64,000 nt of DNA from Marispirochaeta sp963667435 (GTDB taxonomy: Bacteria > Spirochaetota > Spirochaetia > JC444 > Marispirochaetaceae). Under the pieces are notes generated by a model. The model was not told the origin of the DNA. It saw only the letters and a list, made by a program, of their open reading frames with translations, and did not search any database. The number at the start of each line of letters is the position of its first letter. Positions within the stretch are counted from its first letter, which is position 1. Shown piece by piece: positions 42,661 to 52,911 of the stretch. The position numbers were made by a program, and so were the translations under genes. The stretch lies in the NCBI GenBank assembly GCA_963667435.1, contig OY763414.1, positions 2,604,001-2,668,000 on the forward strand. Direction: 5' to 3'.

Positions 42661-45600
42661 TGCTTGTTCTCCAGGCGGCGAACTTCAGGCTGTGTATCTC
42701 CGGCAAGGTTCTCTGCCGAGTTACGCTCTTTGGTTTTCTCTTCAAGTTCCCGGGCGTTGATTATCAGCATCTGCAGCCTGTTTTCAACATTGGCGAGACT
42801 GGTATCGGGATCAAAATCCAGAGAGAGAATCTGGATGTGAGGCAGCCGCTTTTTGACAGACTTGATAATTCCCCGTCCTGTGATGTGGTTGGGAAGGCAG
42901 CCGAAGGGTTGAATGATGATAAAGGAGTTTACCCCTTTGGAGGACTGTTCAATGATGTCTGCGGGAATCAGCCAGCCTTTACCGGAATTGAATACCTTGT
43001 CCACCAGACCGTCCACATGCTTTGCGAGATCGTCGTAGCGGTCTTTCTGTTCATAAAAACGGAACTGTCGGTTGATCTCTTCCATAGTATCCAGTCCGGA
43101 ATCGATAAGATGGTCGGTAATCAGGGTCTGTACCGTTTCCGCAAAGGGGAAGTGGACATAGAAACGGCGCATGGACTCTTTAATGGTTGCTGCGTCTTTC
43201 TTGAATACATCAATCATGGGAGGCATAACTACTTCCATGCCGTTATCCTCAAGATACTGTTCTATGTGAGCGTTGGAGACAGGATGGTAGTTGATGAGGA
43301 TTTCTCCGATTACAAATACCCGGGGTTTTCTCTCTGTGCTTTTCAGCGGGATTGCGTTAAAGGCTTCCACCGCTTTTTTATATTCCTTGAGAACATTGCC
43401 GATTCCTTTGGTGTAGGCTGCTCCTATGCGCTCCAGGCAGTGGCGGTGTACACGGTCGGTCTCTCCCTTGTGTTCCTCGTAGGGACGGATTCGCCGGGCC
43501 ATGGCGTCGATACCATCCCCGACGAATATGGCCCAGACCTCACGGTAGAGAAAGCTTAAGCCAAGTTTCAGGCCGGGATGCATTCCAGCCTTGTCTTTTC
43601 CGGTGGTAATTATTGGAACATCCCTGTAGCCCGCATCATCCAGGGCCTTGCGGGCCACTGCTGCATACTGGGCCAAACGGCAGTCGCATTCGGCATGAGC
43701 GAGACCCAGGGCATAGTCTTCGGGTTTGCCGGACTTTTCAATGTAGTCCAGAGCCTCGCCAATGTTGAGCTGGGCGGGGAAGCACATGTCGTTATGCACA
43801 TACTTTTTCCCCAGCTCCACCGCCCGGGGGCTTGCCAGAGGCAGGGGCTGAGCCCGGTAACCTTCTCTGCGCAGTACTGCACTTGTAAGGTGGGTAAAGG
43901 TCGGGCTCAGGTTGGGCACCAGTATGGTCTTACCTTTACGGTGAGTCTTGTGGTATTTGGCACCATAGGGCTGGGAGAGTTCGCCTTTTGAGAAATCCCC
44001 CTCTTCCAGGAGGCGCTGACGTTTTGCCCGCACAGTTTCAATAAAGGATTTTACGCGGATATTGAGAGGCCCGGGGACATCTGACTCGTCCAGCTTGAGG
44101 ATCAGCGGGTCTTTACCGCCGATTTCCTTCATAATGCGGATAATCTCGTCGGAGATAACGGCGTCATGGCCGCATCCGAAGCTTACAATCTGGGCAAGTT
44201 CCAGCGCCGGGTTTTCCGCAGCAGCAAGAGCCGCCTCAAACATGCGGACATGAAAGTTGATCACCGTTTCTCCCCGTACCCGGGAGATATCAAGCTCGTT
44301 GAATCCCGGCAGGCTGTCCAGGGTTAGAACGGGAATATTTTGACGGGTAAAGAAGCGAGAAAGATCGTGGTTTACCAGAAAGTCGTTGTGATACGGACGA
44401 CCTGCTAAAACCACCGCGAAGGCTCTGTTTTTTTCTGCCTCTTTCAGTATTGCTGTTCCTTCAGCCTGCATTGTGTCCTGAAACTCCTGCTGGGCCCGAT
44501 CCGCTTCGGCTATAGCCTGTTTCACTATGCCATAGGGGATATTGAAAGTTGAGGCGAAATAGTCCCTCAGCTGCTTGTTTCGGGAGTTTTTGTCGTACCA
44601 GTGAAAGGCCGGAGTATCCATGGGGATTCCGTAGAGGGCTTCCGGCTCGTGGCTCTCTTTGAGAATCAGGGGATAGCCCTGCACAACGGAACAGAGGTAA
44701 TTGCTCACTGCACCACGGTTTTCCGATTCCACCCGCAGCATCATGGGCATGAAGATTCGGTCCACTTTCTTATCCAGAAGATCCAGCAGGTGACCGTGGG
44801 CAACCTTTCCGGGAAAACAGGCTGTATCTGAGGGAACGAATTTGAGTCCCTCTTCATACCGCTTCTGACTGCTTTCGGCAGAGAGGCTGATTTTGAATCC
44901 CAGGGAGGTGAAAAGTGTGTTCCAGAAAGGCATGCTGTTCCAGAATTCCAGTACCCTGGGGATGCCGATGGTGTACTCCTTGGGCGGGCTTAAGGGTTTG
45001 GGGTTATAGTCGGCAAACACGAGTTCCCGGCGACGGCGCATCATATCCGGAACGGAGTTAAGCTTCTTTCCCGCAGCCTTAAGCTTCTGCCGGACCTCCG
45101 GGTCTTTAACATCTCCGATTATCTCTCCCCGTTCACAGCGGTTGCCGGTAACGAAGGTTGAGCCGTCGGCAAAGGTTACCAGGGTACGGCTGCAGTTGTT
45201 GGAGCAGAAGGGGCAGATGTAGCCGGGTTCCTTGGTGAAGGTAAAATCGCCAAGGCCTTCCCGGCCGATAAAGGTGGATTCCCCGGGATATTTCTGCTTC
45301 TCCTTTTTCGTAAGTAAAGCAATACCTATAGCACCCATTTCTCCCGGGAAGGGTGCCCGAGTGATGGTTTTGCCCGAGTACTGTTCAAATGCCCGGAGAA
45401 CCGCATCATTCTTGAAGGTACCTCCCTGAACCATTAGGGAATCTCCCAGGGCGTCCAGATTGGCTATACGGATAACCTTGGTGAAGACATTCTCGATAAT
45501 CGATTTACACAATCCTGCCATTATGTCATCGGGACTCTTTCCGTTTTTCTGCTCCGTGATAATGGAAGAATTCATGAAGATGGTACACCGGGAACCGAGC

Positions 45601-47096
45601 TTTGCCGGAGCTTCTGAGCAGAAAGCCTTTTCTGCAATTTCCTGTACCGGAATTTCCAGGGAGTTGGCATAGGTTTCGATGAAAGAGCCGCAGCCGGCGG
45701 AGCATGCTTCATTCAGCACAATGCCGGTTACAATACCGCCGGCAAGACTGATGGCCTTCATGTCCTGACCGCCGATATCCAGAATGAAACTGGCGTCCGG
45801 ACGGTATTTGATTGCGGCTTCGGCATGGGATACGGTCTCCACGGTGTGATAATCCGCTCGAAAGGCTGCGGCAAAAAGGCCTTCTCCGTAACCGGTAGTT
45901 CCTGCACCCAGGATTTTGAGGGTGATTCCCTTCTCATCAAAATGGTTGAAACACTGGGTCAAACCCATGCGGATTATATTCAGGGGATCACCGTTGTTGG
46001 GTGAGTAAAAGCGGTACACCACCTCTTCTTCTTCGTTGAGCAAAACAAACTTGGAGGTGGTGGAGCCTGCATCAATACCCAGATAAACCGGCCGCTCCGT
46101 TCCCTCCGGGAGTTCGGGAGGCTCAAATGCCGGAGAGGGGTGACGCAGGTGGAAAGCCTCTTTTTCTGCAGCAGAAGCGAATAGAGGCGCAGCTTCGTAA
46201 TCACTGGCGTCAGCATAATCACCCTGTGGACGAGCCAGGGCCTTCATTGCCGCAGTTTCGTCGTATCTGTTTTCCGCTTTATCAAACATTACTCCCACGG
46301 AAAGGGCAGTTCCGTAGGCGACAATGACCTCCGGCCGGTCCGGGAGGATTATCTGGTTTTCTTCAAGACCGAGACGTTCTGCGAAGACCCGGATCAGCAT
46401 GGGGTTGAAGGTGAGAGGGCCGCCTTCAAAAATGACTGGAGGGGTTATTTCCATTCCCTGGGCGAGCCCTCCGATAGTCTGCTTGGCAATGGCATGGAAG
46501 GTGGAGAGAGCAATGTCTTCCCGGGAGACTCCCTGGTTCAACAGGGGCTGAATGTCTGTTTTGGCAAACACGCCGCATCGCCCTGATATGGGATAGACGG
46601 TTTTGCCCCTCTCAGCATAGCTGTTGAACTCCGTTGAGGTAATCTTCAGCAGGCTTGCAACCTCATCGATGAAAGCTCCGGTACCTCCGGCACAGGAACC
46701 GTTCATGCGCATGTCCGATGCCATCAGCTGTCCTGAATGCTGGTCGTGATGGAAGAACACCACCTTTGCATCCTGGCCGCCCAGTTCGATGGCAACCCTG
46801 GTGTTCGGGAAGAACTCCCGGATAGCCAGGGAGTTGGCAACCACCTCCTGGATATAATGGGCCTCTATGGCTTTGGCTATAATACGTCCGCCGGAGCCGC
46901 AGACGGCAACATTAAAGCGGGCCTCGGGAAATTTATCGTGGGCTTCTGCCAGAAGCTCCCGTGCACAGGCGGACTGTTTTGCCCCGTGACGGCGGTAGAC
47001 TGCATGCAGCAGCTTACGGTTTTCCGGTTCTATTATGGCTATTTTCAGGGTAGTGGAGCCGACATCAATACCGGCCCAGAGAGTATCAGGATTCAT
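42657..47096 (-). CDS. Double BadF/HgdC-type activase fused to HgdB-like region
   Basis: 1479 aa. Two ASKHA ATPase domains of the 2-hydroxyacyl-CoA dehydratase activator type stand in tandem: GIDVGSTTLKIAI near residue 8 and GIDAGSTTSKFVL near 337. Each has the Fe-S Cys pair (GSCAGGTGAF and SGRCGVFA; EACSAGCGSF and GSRCTIFM). A CPFC-x4-C motif lies near 624, and the last 750 residues resemble DUF2229/HgdB-like regions. Such 1400-aa proteins are known in anaerobes and are thought to pass low-potential electrons using ATP; the partner enzyme is usually unknown. GAGGGATAA precedes the ATG. It is translationally coupled to a GH13 gene. Confidence 0.88.
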   Translation of the reverse strand: MNPDTLWAGIDVGSTTLKIAIIEPENRKLLHAVYRRHGAKQSACARELLAEAHDKFPEARFNVAVCGSGGRIIAKAIEAHYIQEVVANSLAIREFFPNTRVAIELGGQDAKVVFFHHDQHSGQLMASDMRMNGSCAGGTGAFIDEVASLLKITSTEFNSYAERGKTVYPISGRCGVFAKTDIQPLLNQGVSREDIALSTFHAIAKQTIGGLAQGMEITPPVIFEGGPLTFNPMLIRVFAERLGLEENQIILPDRPEVIVAYGTALSVGVMFDKAENRYDETAAMKALARPQGDYADASDYEAAPLFASAAEKEAFHLRHPSPAFEPPELPEGTERPVYLGIDAGSTTSKFVLLNEEEEVVYRFYSPNNGDPLNIIRMGLTQCFNHFDEKGITLKILGAGTTGYGEGLFAAAFRADYHTVETVSHAEAAIKYRPDASFILDIGGQDMKAISLAGGIVTGIVLNEACSAGCGSFIETYANSLEIPVQEIAEKAFCSEAPAKLGSRCTIFMNSSIITEQKNGKSPDDIMAGLCKSIIENVFTKVIRIANLDALGDSLMVQGGTFKNDAVLRAFEQYSGKTITRAPFPGEMGAIGIALLTKKEKQKYPGESTFIGREGLGDFTFTKEPGYICPFCSNNCSRTLVTFADGSTFVTGNRCERGEIIGDVKDPEVRQKLKAAGKKLNSVPDMMRRRRELVFADYNPKPLSPPKEYTIGIPRVLEFWNSMPFWNTLFTSLGFKISLSAESSQKRYEEGLKFVPSDTACFPGKVAHGHLLDLLDKKVDRIFMPMMLRVESENRGAVSNYLCSVVQGYPLILKESHEPEALYGIPMDTPAFHWYDKNSRNKQLRDYFASTFNIPYGIVKQAIAEADRAQQEFQDTMQAEGTAILKEAEKNRAFAVVLAGRPYHNDFLVNHDLSRFFTRQNIPVLTLDSLPGFNELDISRVRGETVINFHVRMFEAALAAAENPALELAQIVSFGCGHDAVISDEIIRIMKEIGGKDPLILKLDESDVPGPLNIRVKSFIETVRAKRQRLLEEGDFSKGELSQPYGAKYHKTHRKGKTILVPNLSPTFTHLTSAVLRREGYRAQPLPLASPRAVELGKKYVHNDMCFPAQLNIGEALDYIEKSGKPEDYALGLAHAECDCRLAQYAAVARKALDDAGYRDVPIITTGKDKAGMHPGLKLGLSFLYREVWAIFVGDGIDAMARRIRPYEEHKGETDRVHRHCLERIGAAYTKGIGNVLKEYKKAVEAFNAIPLKSTERKPRVFVIGEILINYHPVSNAHIEQYLEDNGMEVVMPPMIDVFKKDAATIKESMRRFYVHFPFAETVQTLITDHLIDSGLDTMEEINRQFRFYEQKDRYDDLAKHVDGLVDKVFNSGKGWLIPADIIEQSSKGVNSFIIIQPFGCLPNHITGRGIIKSVKKRLPHIQILSLDFDPDTSLANVENRLQMLIINARELEEKTKERNSAENLAGDTQPEVRRLENKQ

Positions 47097-47280
47097 TTAT
47101 CCCTCGTTTCAGACAGATTTACGTTTATGATGCTTCGGTTTGAGCGAAGCCCAAGATGTTCGAATAGAGTATGTTGATACTGAAAAGGTAGTCATTAATT
47201 GCGGCTTTGTCGACACTTCGGCTCCGCTTGGTGTGAGTTTGTTCAATACCGCTGATTAGGCATTTATTCTAATATTCAGG

Positions 47281-49325
47281 TTAAGCCGCAGCTGTTTCCA
47301 GTTCCTCCTTTTTAACCCTGAGGAGACGGGCATTGATCGCAACAATTACCGTGGACATGGACATCAATATGGCGCCCACCTCAGGCGAAAGCACTATCCC
47401 CAGGTTGAAGAGAACCCCTGCAGCCAGAGGACTCGCGACAACATTGTACCCGGTGGCCCAGATAAGGTTCTGTACCATTTTACGGTAGGTAGCCTGTCCA
47501 AACAGAATAAGGGCTGTAATATCCAGTGGGTTTGAGTTTACCAGGATAATATCCGCGCTGGCTGCCGCTACATCGGTACCGGAACCTACGGCAATACCTA
47601 TCTGCGCCTGTGCCAGGGCTGGTGAGTCATTTACTCCGTCACCGGTCATGGCGACATACTCTCCTTTATTCTGCAGCTCTCTTATCTTGTTTTGTTTCTG
47701 ATCCGGCAGTACCTCTGCGAAATATCCGTCCATATTTAGCTCTTCCGCAACTGCTTGTGCCGTTGCTTCATTATCTCCAGTGAGCATCCAGCATTTGATG
47801 CCCCGCTTCTGCAGTGCCTTCACGGCATTATAAGATTCAGGCCGTATTGTATCGGACAGAGCGATTGAACCGGCAAGCGTATTATTTACCAGAACAAAGA
47901 CTCTGGTGACTCCACCTTTAGCTTGCGCTCCTTCAGGGACGGCAATGTCTGACTCCTTCAGGTATCCCGGACTTCTTTCCCTTTTACCTTACCGGATACT
48001 CCCTTGCCTTTAATCGCTTCAAAACCCTCTATGCTTTCCGGCTGTACATTTGTGTTCTGTGCCTTCTGAACAATTCCCTTGCCGATGGGATGTTCGGACT
48101 GGTTTTCCAGGGCGGCGGCAAATGCGAGTATTTGGTCGCTGCTGTATCGGTTGTCATGTACGTCAATATTTGTTACTTCGAAGGTACCGTGAGTCAGGGT
48201 TCCTGTTTTATCGAACACAAGAGTGGAAATCTTACGGGCATTTTCGAAGGCCGTGCGGTTTTGTATCAGTAGTCCGTTCCGGGCCGATTTTGAGGTGGAG
48301 ACTGATACAACCAGCGGAATAGCGAGGCCCAGGGCATGGGGGCAGGTGATAATCATAACTGTTGCCATTCGGGCAATGGAAAACTGCAGATCTCTGCCGG
48401 CCATGAGCCAGGTGGTCAGGGTGACAAACCCCACACTGAGGGAAATTACGGTCAGCCAGAAGGCCGCTTTGTCGGAAAGTGCCTGGGTTTTTGATTTTAC
48501 TGCCTGGGCCTCACGTACCATGTTAATAACCTTGGAGAGGTACGAGTCTTCTCCGGCATTTTCTACTTGCAAATCAAGAGAACCATCTCCATTTATGGAA
48601 CCACCTATGAGTATATCTCCCTTTGACTTATGGACCGGACGGGATTCACCTGTGAGCATGGATTCGTCGATATAGCTGTCTTCGGCGATTACTTCACCGT
48701 CGGATGGTATTTTTTCTCCCGGTTTGATAACCAGTATGTCACCTTTCTGTATTTCCGAAAGTGGAACATCCTTAACCGAATCACCCTCTCTGCGGTGCAC
48801 TTCCGAGGGGATAAGCTGGGCAAGTTTCTGCAGTGCAGAAGATGCGCTTAAAACAGATGCCATCTCTATCCAGTGACCTACAAGCATTATAGCGATCAGT
48901 GTTGCGAGCTCCCAGTAGAAGGGCGTTCCCTTTAATCCAAAGGTAACAGCACTGCTTTAAATGTAGGCTACGGAAATTGCCACTGCAATCAGGGTCATCA
49001 TACCCGGATTTTTCTGTTTCAGTTCGTCATAGAGTCCAGTAAGAAACGGCTTTCCACCGTAGAAGAAAATGATGCTCGCAAGACCGAATACTGCATAGTC
49101 CGAACCGGGAAAATCGAAGGAAAATCCTATAAAACTCTGAATCAGGGGAGAAAGTGCTAATATTGGCAGGGTAAGAATAAGGGTTATGTAGAGCCTTCGG
49201 CGGAAGTCCCGAATCATCATGCGATGATGCTCAGTATGGTCGTGATGTCCTCCATGGGTATCATGCCCGGAATGGTTATGTCGGGTGTGATCATGGTGCT
49301 CTGTATGGTTATGGTGACTATGCAT
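47281..49325 (-). pseudogene. copB: CopB-type heavy-metal P-ATPase, broken by a stop and a frameshift
   Basis: A P1B-type ATPase with a His-rich N-terminus (HHNHTEHHDHTRHNHSG), the CopB-type CPH motif (IITCPHALG), the phosphorylation site DKTGTLTHG, the TGES actuator (SMLTGESRPV) and TGDGVNDSPALAQA. An in-frame TAA at 48957-48959 interrupts the membrane part after VAYI; homologues read on through SSAVTFGLKGTPFYWELA, which continues in the same frame here. Near 47965 the frame shifts by one base after GKGKEV, and the reading continues as PGYLKESDIAV in another frame to the normal end. Unless these are sequencing errors, the Cu/Ag exporter is inactive. Confidence 0.88.
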
Positions 49326-49410
49326 GCTGTGCTGATCGATAAGCAGCCTCCTGTAGAGATTGTTTTTTGTATCTTGAATACGAAGGAGTGCACCAGGGAG
49401 TCAAATTGAG

Positions 49411-49449
49411 GGGAAAATGAAAACACAGCCGGTATTATCCGGCTGTGTT
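49411..49449 (-). terminator. Rho-independent terminator of lysA
   Basis: On the minus strand AACACAGCCGG (49449-49439), loop ATAATA, CCGGCTGTGTT (49432-49422): a perfect 11-bp stem followed by TTCATTTTCCCC. Confidence 0.88.
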
Positions 49450-49485
49450 CCTGTTGGGGTATAGTGTTGTATTTTAACGGGGTGT

Positions 49486-50724
49486 TTAAAGCTTCAACGT
49501 TGCGAAATAATCTTCCATGGATTCCGCCCGGCGGATCAGCTCTACACTGCCGTCTTCTTTCAGCAGCACCTCTGCAGAACGCAGCTTGGCGTTATAGTTG
49601 AATCCCATGGCATGACCGTGGGCGCCGGTGTTGTGGATGGCAAGAACATCGCCAATTTCAATTTCCGGGATCTCCCGGTCAATGGCAAACTTGTCGTTGT
49701 TCTCACAGAGGCTTCCGGTTACATCGGCTGTAAGGCTCTTGGGAGTATTTTCTTTCCCTAACACCGTAATTTCATGGTAGGCACCGTAGAGAGCAGGGCG
49801 CATGAGGTTGGCCATGCAGGAATCCAGGCCGATGAAGGTCTTGTATGTCTCCTTGCGGTGGAGAACCTGTGTAATCAGGTATCCGTAGGGACCGGTCACC
49901 ATACGGCCGCACTCCATAACAATACGCATTGATCCCAGTCCTGCTGGGATAATGGTCTCTTCGTAGCGTTTCTTAATGCCAGCAGATACCAGTTCCAGAT
50001 TTACAGCTTTTTCACCCGGCCGGTAGGGGATACCGATACCGCCGCCGAGGTTTACAAACTCCAGCTCTATACCCAGTTCTTTCTTCAGCTCCACCGCAGT
50101 ATCAAAAAGCAAGCCGGCGGTTTCTATGAAGTAGTCTGCGTTAAGCTCATTGGAAGCAACCATAGTGTGAAGGGCAAAGCGTTTCGCTCCCATGTCCCGG
50201 ACTTTTTTATAGCCTTCAAGCAGCTGCTCCCGGGTAAAGCCGTATTTGGCCTCCGTGGGTTTACCGATAATATCGTTGCCGCTTTTAAGCTCTCCCGGGT
50301 TGTAGCGGAAGCAGATAAGCTCCGGCATGCCGGCGTTGTCCTTCAGATAGTTGATGTGGGAGATGTCGTCCAGATTGATTACCGCACCTAACTCCTTTGC
50401 CCGCTTGAACTCAATAGCCGGGGTATCGTTGGAGGTAAACATAATGGCTTCTCCGGTAACCCCGGCCATTTTTGACAGCTCAAGTTCCGGCAGGGATGAA
50501 CAGTCGGTTCCCATACCTTCCTCTTTGAGGATTTCCATTATCCGGGGGTTGGGCAGAGCCTTTACGGCAAAATGGTTAACAAATCCGCCGGGAACCCAGT
50601 CAAAGGCCTTTTTCAGTCTCCGTGCGTTTTCCCGAATTGCTTTCTCATCGTAGATATGAAAAGGGGTAGGGTATTGTTCAATAATCTTGTCTATCTGCTC
50701 TTTGCTGAATGGCAGAGTACTCAT
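49486..50724 (-). CDS. lysA: Diaminopimelate decarboxylase-family protein
   Basis: 412-aa fold-type III PLP enzyme making L-lysine from meso-diaminopimelate. The PLP lysine is in HFAVKALPNP (Lys55). EFVNLGGGIGIPY binds the phosphate, MECGRMVTG and DSCMANLMRPALYGAYHEI follow, and the active-site Cys of the dimer interface is in SLCENNDKF. The C-terminus has the usual YNAKLRSAEVLL. Related decarboxylases (carboxynorspermidine, arginine) share the fold, but the GSLCEN-D pattern favours DapDC. It has its own terminator and no other lysine gene beside it. Confidence 0.85.
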   Translation of the reverse strand: MSTLPFSKEQIDKIIEQYPTPFHIYDEKAIRENARRLKKAFDWVPGGFVNHFAVKALPNPRIMEILKEEGMGTDCSSLPELELSKMAGVTGEAIMFTSNDTPAIEFKRAKELGAVINLDDISHINYLKDNAGMPELICFRYNPGELKSGNDIIGKPTEAKYGFTREQLLEGYKKVRDMGAKRFALHTMVASNELNADYFIETAGLLFDTAVELKKELGIELEFVNLGGGIGIPYRPGEKAVNLELVSAGIKKRYEETIIPAGLGSMRIVMECGRMVTGPYGYLITQVLHRKETYKTFIGLDSCMANLMRPALYGAYHEITVLGKENTPKSLTADVTGSLCENNDKFAIDREIPEIEIGDVLAIHNTGAHGHAMGFNYNAKLRSAEVLLKEDGSVELIRRAESMEDYFATLKL

Positions 50725-50796
50725 AACAAGTCCGTCCTTGTGGCGATAAGGTATAAAATGTATTCCTACTAACAGTACGAATGCCGGGCTTTATGG

Positions 50797-51732
50797 TCAA
50801 GCCGCGGATGATGAGCTCTCTTCCGGTGCGGTGGTTCCCAGGCGTACCGCACTGATAACCAGGGCTCCACTTGCAATCTGTAACACCGTAAGGGTTTCTC
50901 TCAGGATTGCCCAGCCAAGAACTGCGGTTATTACCGGAATAAGATTAATAAACAGGGATGCCCTGCCGGCGGGGACAAAGGTCTGTCCGTAATTGTACAG
51001 GCCGAAGCCTCCGAAGGTCACAAAGAGACCCAGAAACAGTATTGAAATAACTACCGGCAGACTCCAGGCTTCCGGGGGGACCGCAGGAAGCAACCGGAGG
51101 GCGGGTAGAAAAAACAGTGCTCCTCCAAGTACCTGGAATGCCGTCAGACTCCAGCTGCTGTAGTGCCGGGCCAGGCGTTTAACCAGTAGAAAGTTGCCTG
51201 CTGAGGCTGCCATTGCGGCTGTTTCCAGAATGTTTCCCAGGAGAGGATTGCTACCTGCAGTTTCCGAACTTCCCGCGGAGGGGGCGAACATTGTAAGGCC
51301 TATTATCCCTGCAATACTGAGAAACAGGGCATACCACTGTCTGGGGCCCATGGCTTCTTTGAGAAAAATCAGGGCGCCCAGGGCGACAAAGACCGGAACG
51401 GTGGAGGCGATGATTCCGGCCTGGCTGGCACTGGTCATGGTGAGTGCTGTAGATTCCAGGAGAAAATAGATACACGGCTGAAGCAGCACCATGGGGAGCA
51501 AAAATATGAGATCCCGCCGGTAGAGCTTTTTGGGAATCAGGATTCCTGCAGCAGGAATAAGCATAACCAGGGCTATGGCCATGCGCAGCCAGATAACCAG
51601 TCCGGGAGGTAGGGCGGAAACCGCAATTCTCATGGCAATAAAGGAGCCTGCCCAGAGAAGAACCGCCCCGGTAAGAGCTGCATACGCGATGTTTGTGGTG
51701 CTGACGGTTTTCATGGATACAACTATACTCAT
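50797..51732 (-). CDS. EamA/DMT-family transporter
   Basis: 311 aa with ten predicted helices in two EamA repeats (about residues 13-145 and 170-300). Typical segments are VLLWAGSFIAMRIA, TMTSASQAGIIASTVPVFVALGALIFLKE, and SLFINLIPVITAVLGWAILRETLT. Family members export metabolites such as amino acids. A 36-bp gap separates it from the AraC-type gene upstream on the same strand, so the regulator may control it. An in-frame ATG at 51714 is an alternative start. Confidence 0.85.
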   Translation of the reverse strand: MSIVVSMKTVSTTNIAYAALTGAVLLWAGSFIAMRIAVSALPPGLVIWLRMAIALVMLIPAAGILIPKKLYRRDLIFLLPMVLLQPCIYFLLESTALTMTSASQAGIIASTVPVFVALGALIFLKEAMGPRQWYALFLSIAGIIGLTMFAPSAGSSETAGSNPLLGNILETAAMAASAGNFLLVKRLARHYSSWSLTAFQVLGGALFFLPALRLLPAVPPEAWSLPVVISILFLGLFVTFGGFGLYNYGQTFVPAGRASLFINLIPVITAVLGWAILRETLTVLQIASGALVISAVRLGTTAPEESSSSAA

Positions 51733-51768
51733 TTACTAGGGAGAAAGATTGGAAAAAATTGCTTTTCT

Positions 51769-52614
51769 TTAAGGGCGGATGGTTCCCTTCAGATAATCTC
51801 CGGGAGAAAGTCCGGTATAGGCATGAAAGGTGTTGGTAAAATGGCTCTGATCGTAGAATCCCATTGAAAGAGCTGTTTCTGCAGGTGTCAGGCCCTGACG
51901 TAGAAGGCTCTTCGCCATGCCAATTCGCTTCTGGGTTCGGTATGCATGTGGAGATACCCCGTAGGCTTTTCTGAAGGCCCGGATAAAATGATAGCTGCTC
52001 ATCCCGGCGGCGGAGGCTGCATCAGTCAGCCTGAGTTTGCTGTCTAATTCTGATGAGAGAAATTCCGCACCCCGGCTGAGTCCGGGATGGTCATAGAAGG
52101 GAGGTTGCCGTAGAGGGCGACTGCGATCGGCCCGGAGAAGGAGCTGCCCGATAAGGGAAATAACAGTCTCGTCCTTCCACATGTCTCCTGCTGGGTCCTG
52201 GTTTGCTTTTCCAATACTCCGGTAGGCAAGATTCAGAGCTGCCTGCTCTGCTGGTGTGCCCCTGAACGTGAGGGGGAACTCCGGAGGACTCGGTGAGTCT
52301 TCCTCAATATCCTCTGCGATGGCGCAGAACCTGTTGGCGTTAATGGAGATCATGCGGTAACTTACCGGCATGCCTGATACAGGAACTCCTGAATGAACCT
52401 GTCCCGGGTTGATAATAAAGAAGCTGCCGGCACCCGCCCGGGTTTCCTCTTTTTCGGGTCCGTAGCACCAGGTTTCTCCCTGATCCATAAGGCCGATTAT
52501 GTAGTAGGTTTCATGAGAATGTTTGGGAAATATGTGGGCACTCCGGTGAACCCCCATCAGGGCGATGCCTGATTCGGGATCACGGTAGTTGAAATCAGCC
52601 TTTTCTCGGGACAC
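51769..52614 (-). CDS. AraC-family transcriptional regulator with cupin domain
   Basis: 281 aa from a GTG at 52614. N-terminal cupin (about residues 20-100: HIFPKHSHETYYIIGLMDQGE, FFIINPGQVHSG) for effector binding, and a C-terminal double helix-turn-helix (RLTDAASAAGMSSYHFIRAFRKAYGVSPHAYRTQKRI, in outline; ALSMGFYDQSHFTNTF). The frame is open to an ATG at 52686, but that codon has no ribosome site, while GGGGAGG lies 9 nt before the GTG. With the GTG start the repeat array at 52687-52789 is upstream non-coding DNA. Probably regulates the DMT exporter gene. Confidence 0.85.
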   Translation of the reverse strand: MSREKADFNYRDPESGIALMGVHRSAHIFPKHSHETYYIIGLMDQGETWCYGPEKEETRAGAGSFFIINPGQVHSGVPVSGMPVSYRMISINANRFCAIAEDIEEDSPSPPEFPLTFRGTPAEQAALNLAYRSIGKANQDPAGDMWKDETVISLIGQLLLRADRSRPLRQPPFYDHPGLSRGAEFLSSELDSKLRLTDAASAAGMSSYHFIRAFRKAYGVSPHAYRTQKRIGMAKSLLRQGLTPAETALSMGFYDQSHFTNTFHAYTGLSPGDYLKGTIRP

Positions 52615-52686
52615 GGCAGGATACCTCCCCAGGAGCTTCAATTGAACGCCTTTTGGCTTGCTTCCGTCAAGGGTCGGTTTCAGCAT

Positions 52687-52789
52687 GTTCTGTATGCAGA
52701 AAACAGAGTGTTTTTCGGAAAAAGTTTTCTGTATGTAGAAAATAAAATGGTTTTTGTGTAGAAGTTTTCGGTATGCCGAAAAGGATGCG
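52687..52789. repeat. Tandem array of about 40 bp units with dyads
   Basis: Two tandem units (52710-52749, 52750-52789), about 70% identical, and the second half of a third (52687-52709). Each carries a dyad at its centre: TTCTGTATGCAGAA (52688-52701), TTTTCTGTATGTAGAAAA (52725-52742), TTTTCGGTATGCCGAAAA (52765-52782), 39-40 bp apart, or about four helical turns. The array lies between the AraC-family gene and dprA. A regulatory array is likely. Confidence 0.75.
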
Positions 52790-52911
52790 ATCCTGCTGAA
52801 CTGTTTTTTGGGCTGTTCTTAAAATTTTTTCTCTTTTCCTGAAGCACCAGGCTGATCCTCCGGTTTTAGTCAGTAGAGTTCAACTCAATTCTGATGCTCC
52901 GGGAGCAAACA

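Noticed and set aside
42837..43559. 240-codon plus-strand frame antisense to the activase gene
   Set aside because: Shadow of the 1479-aa protein, with no supporting motif or ribosome site.
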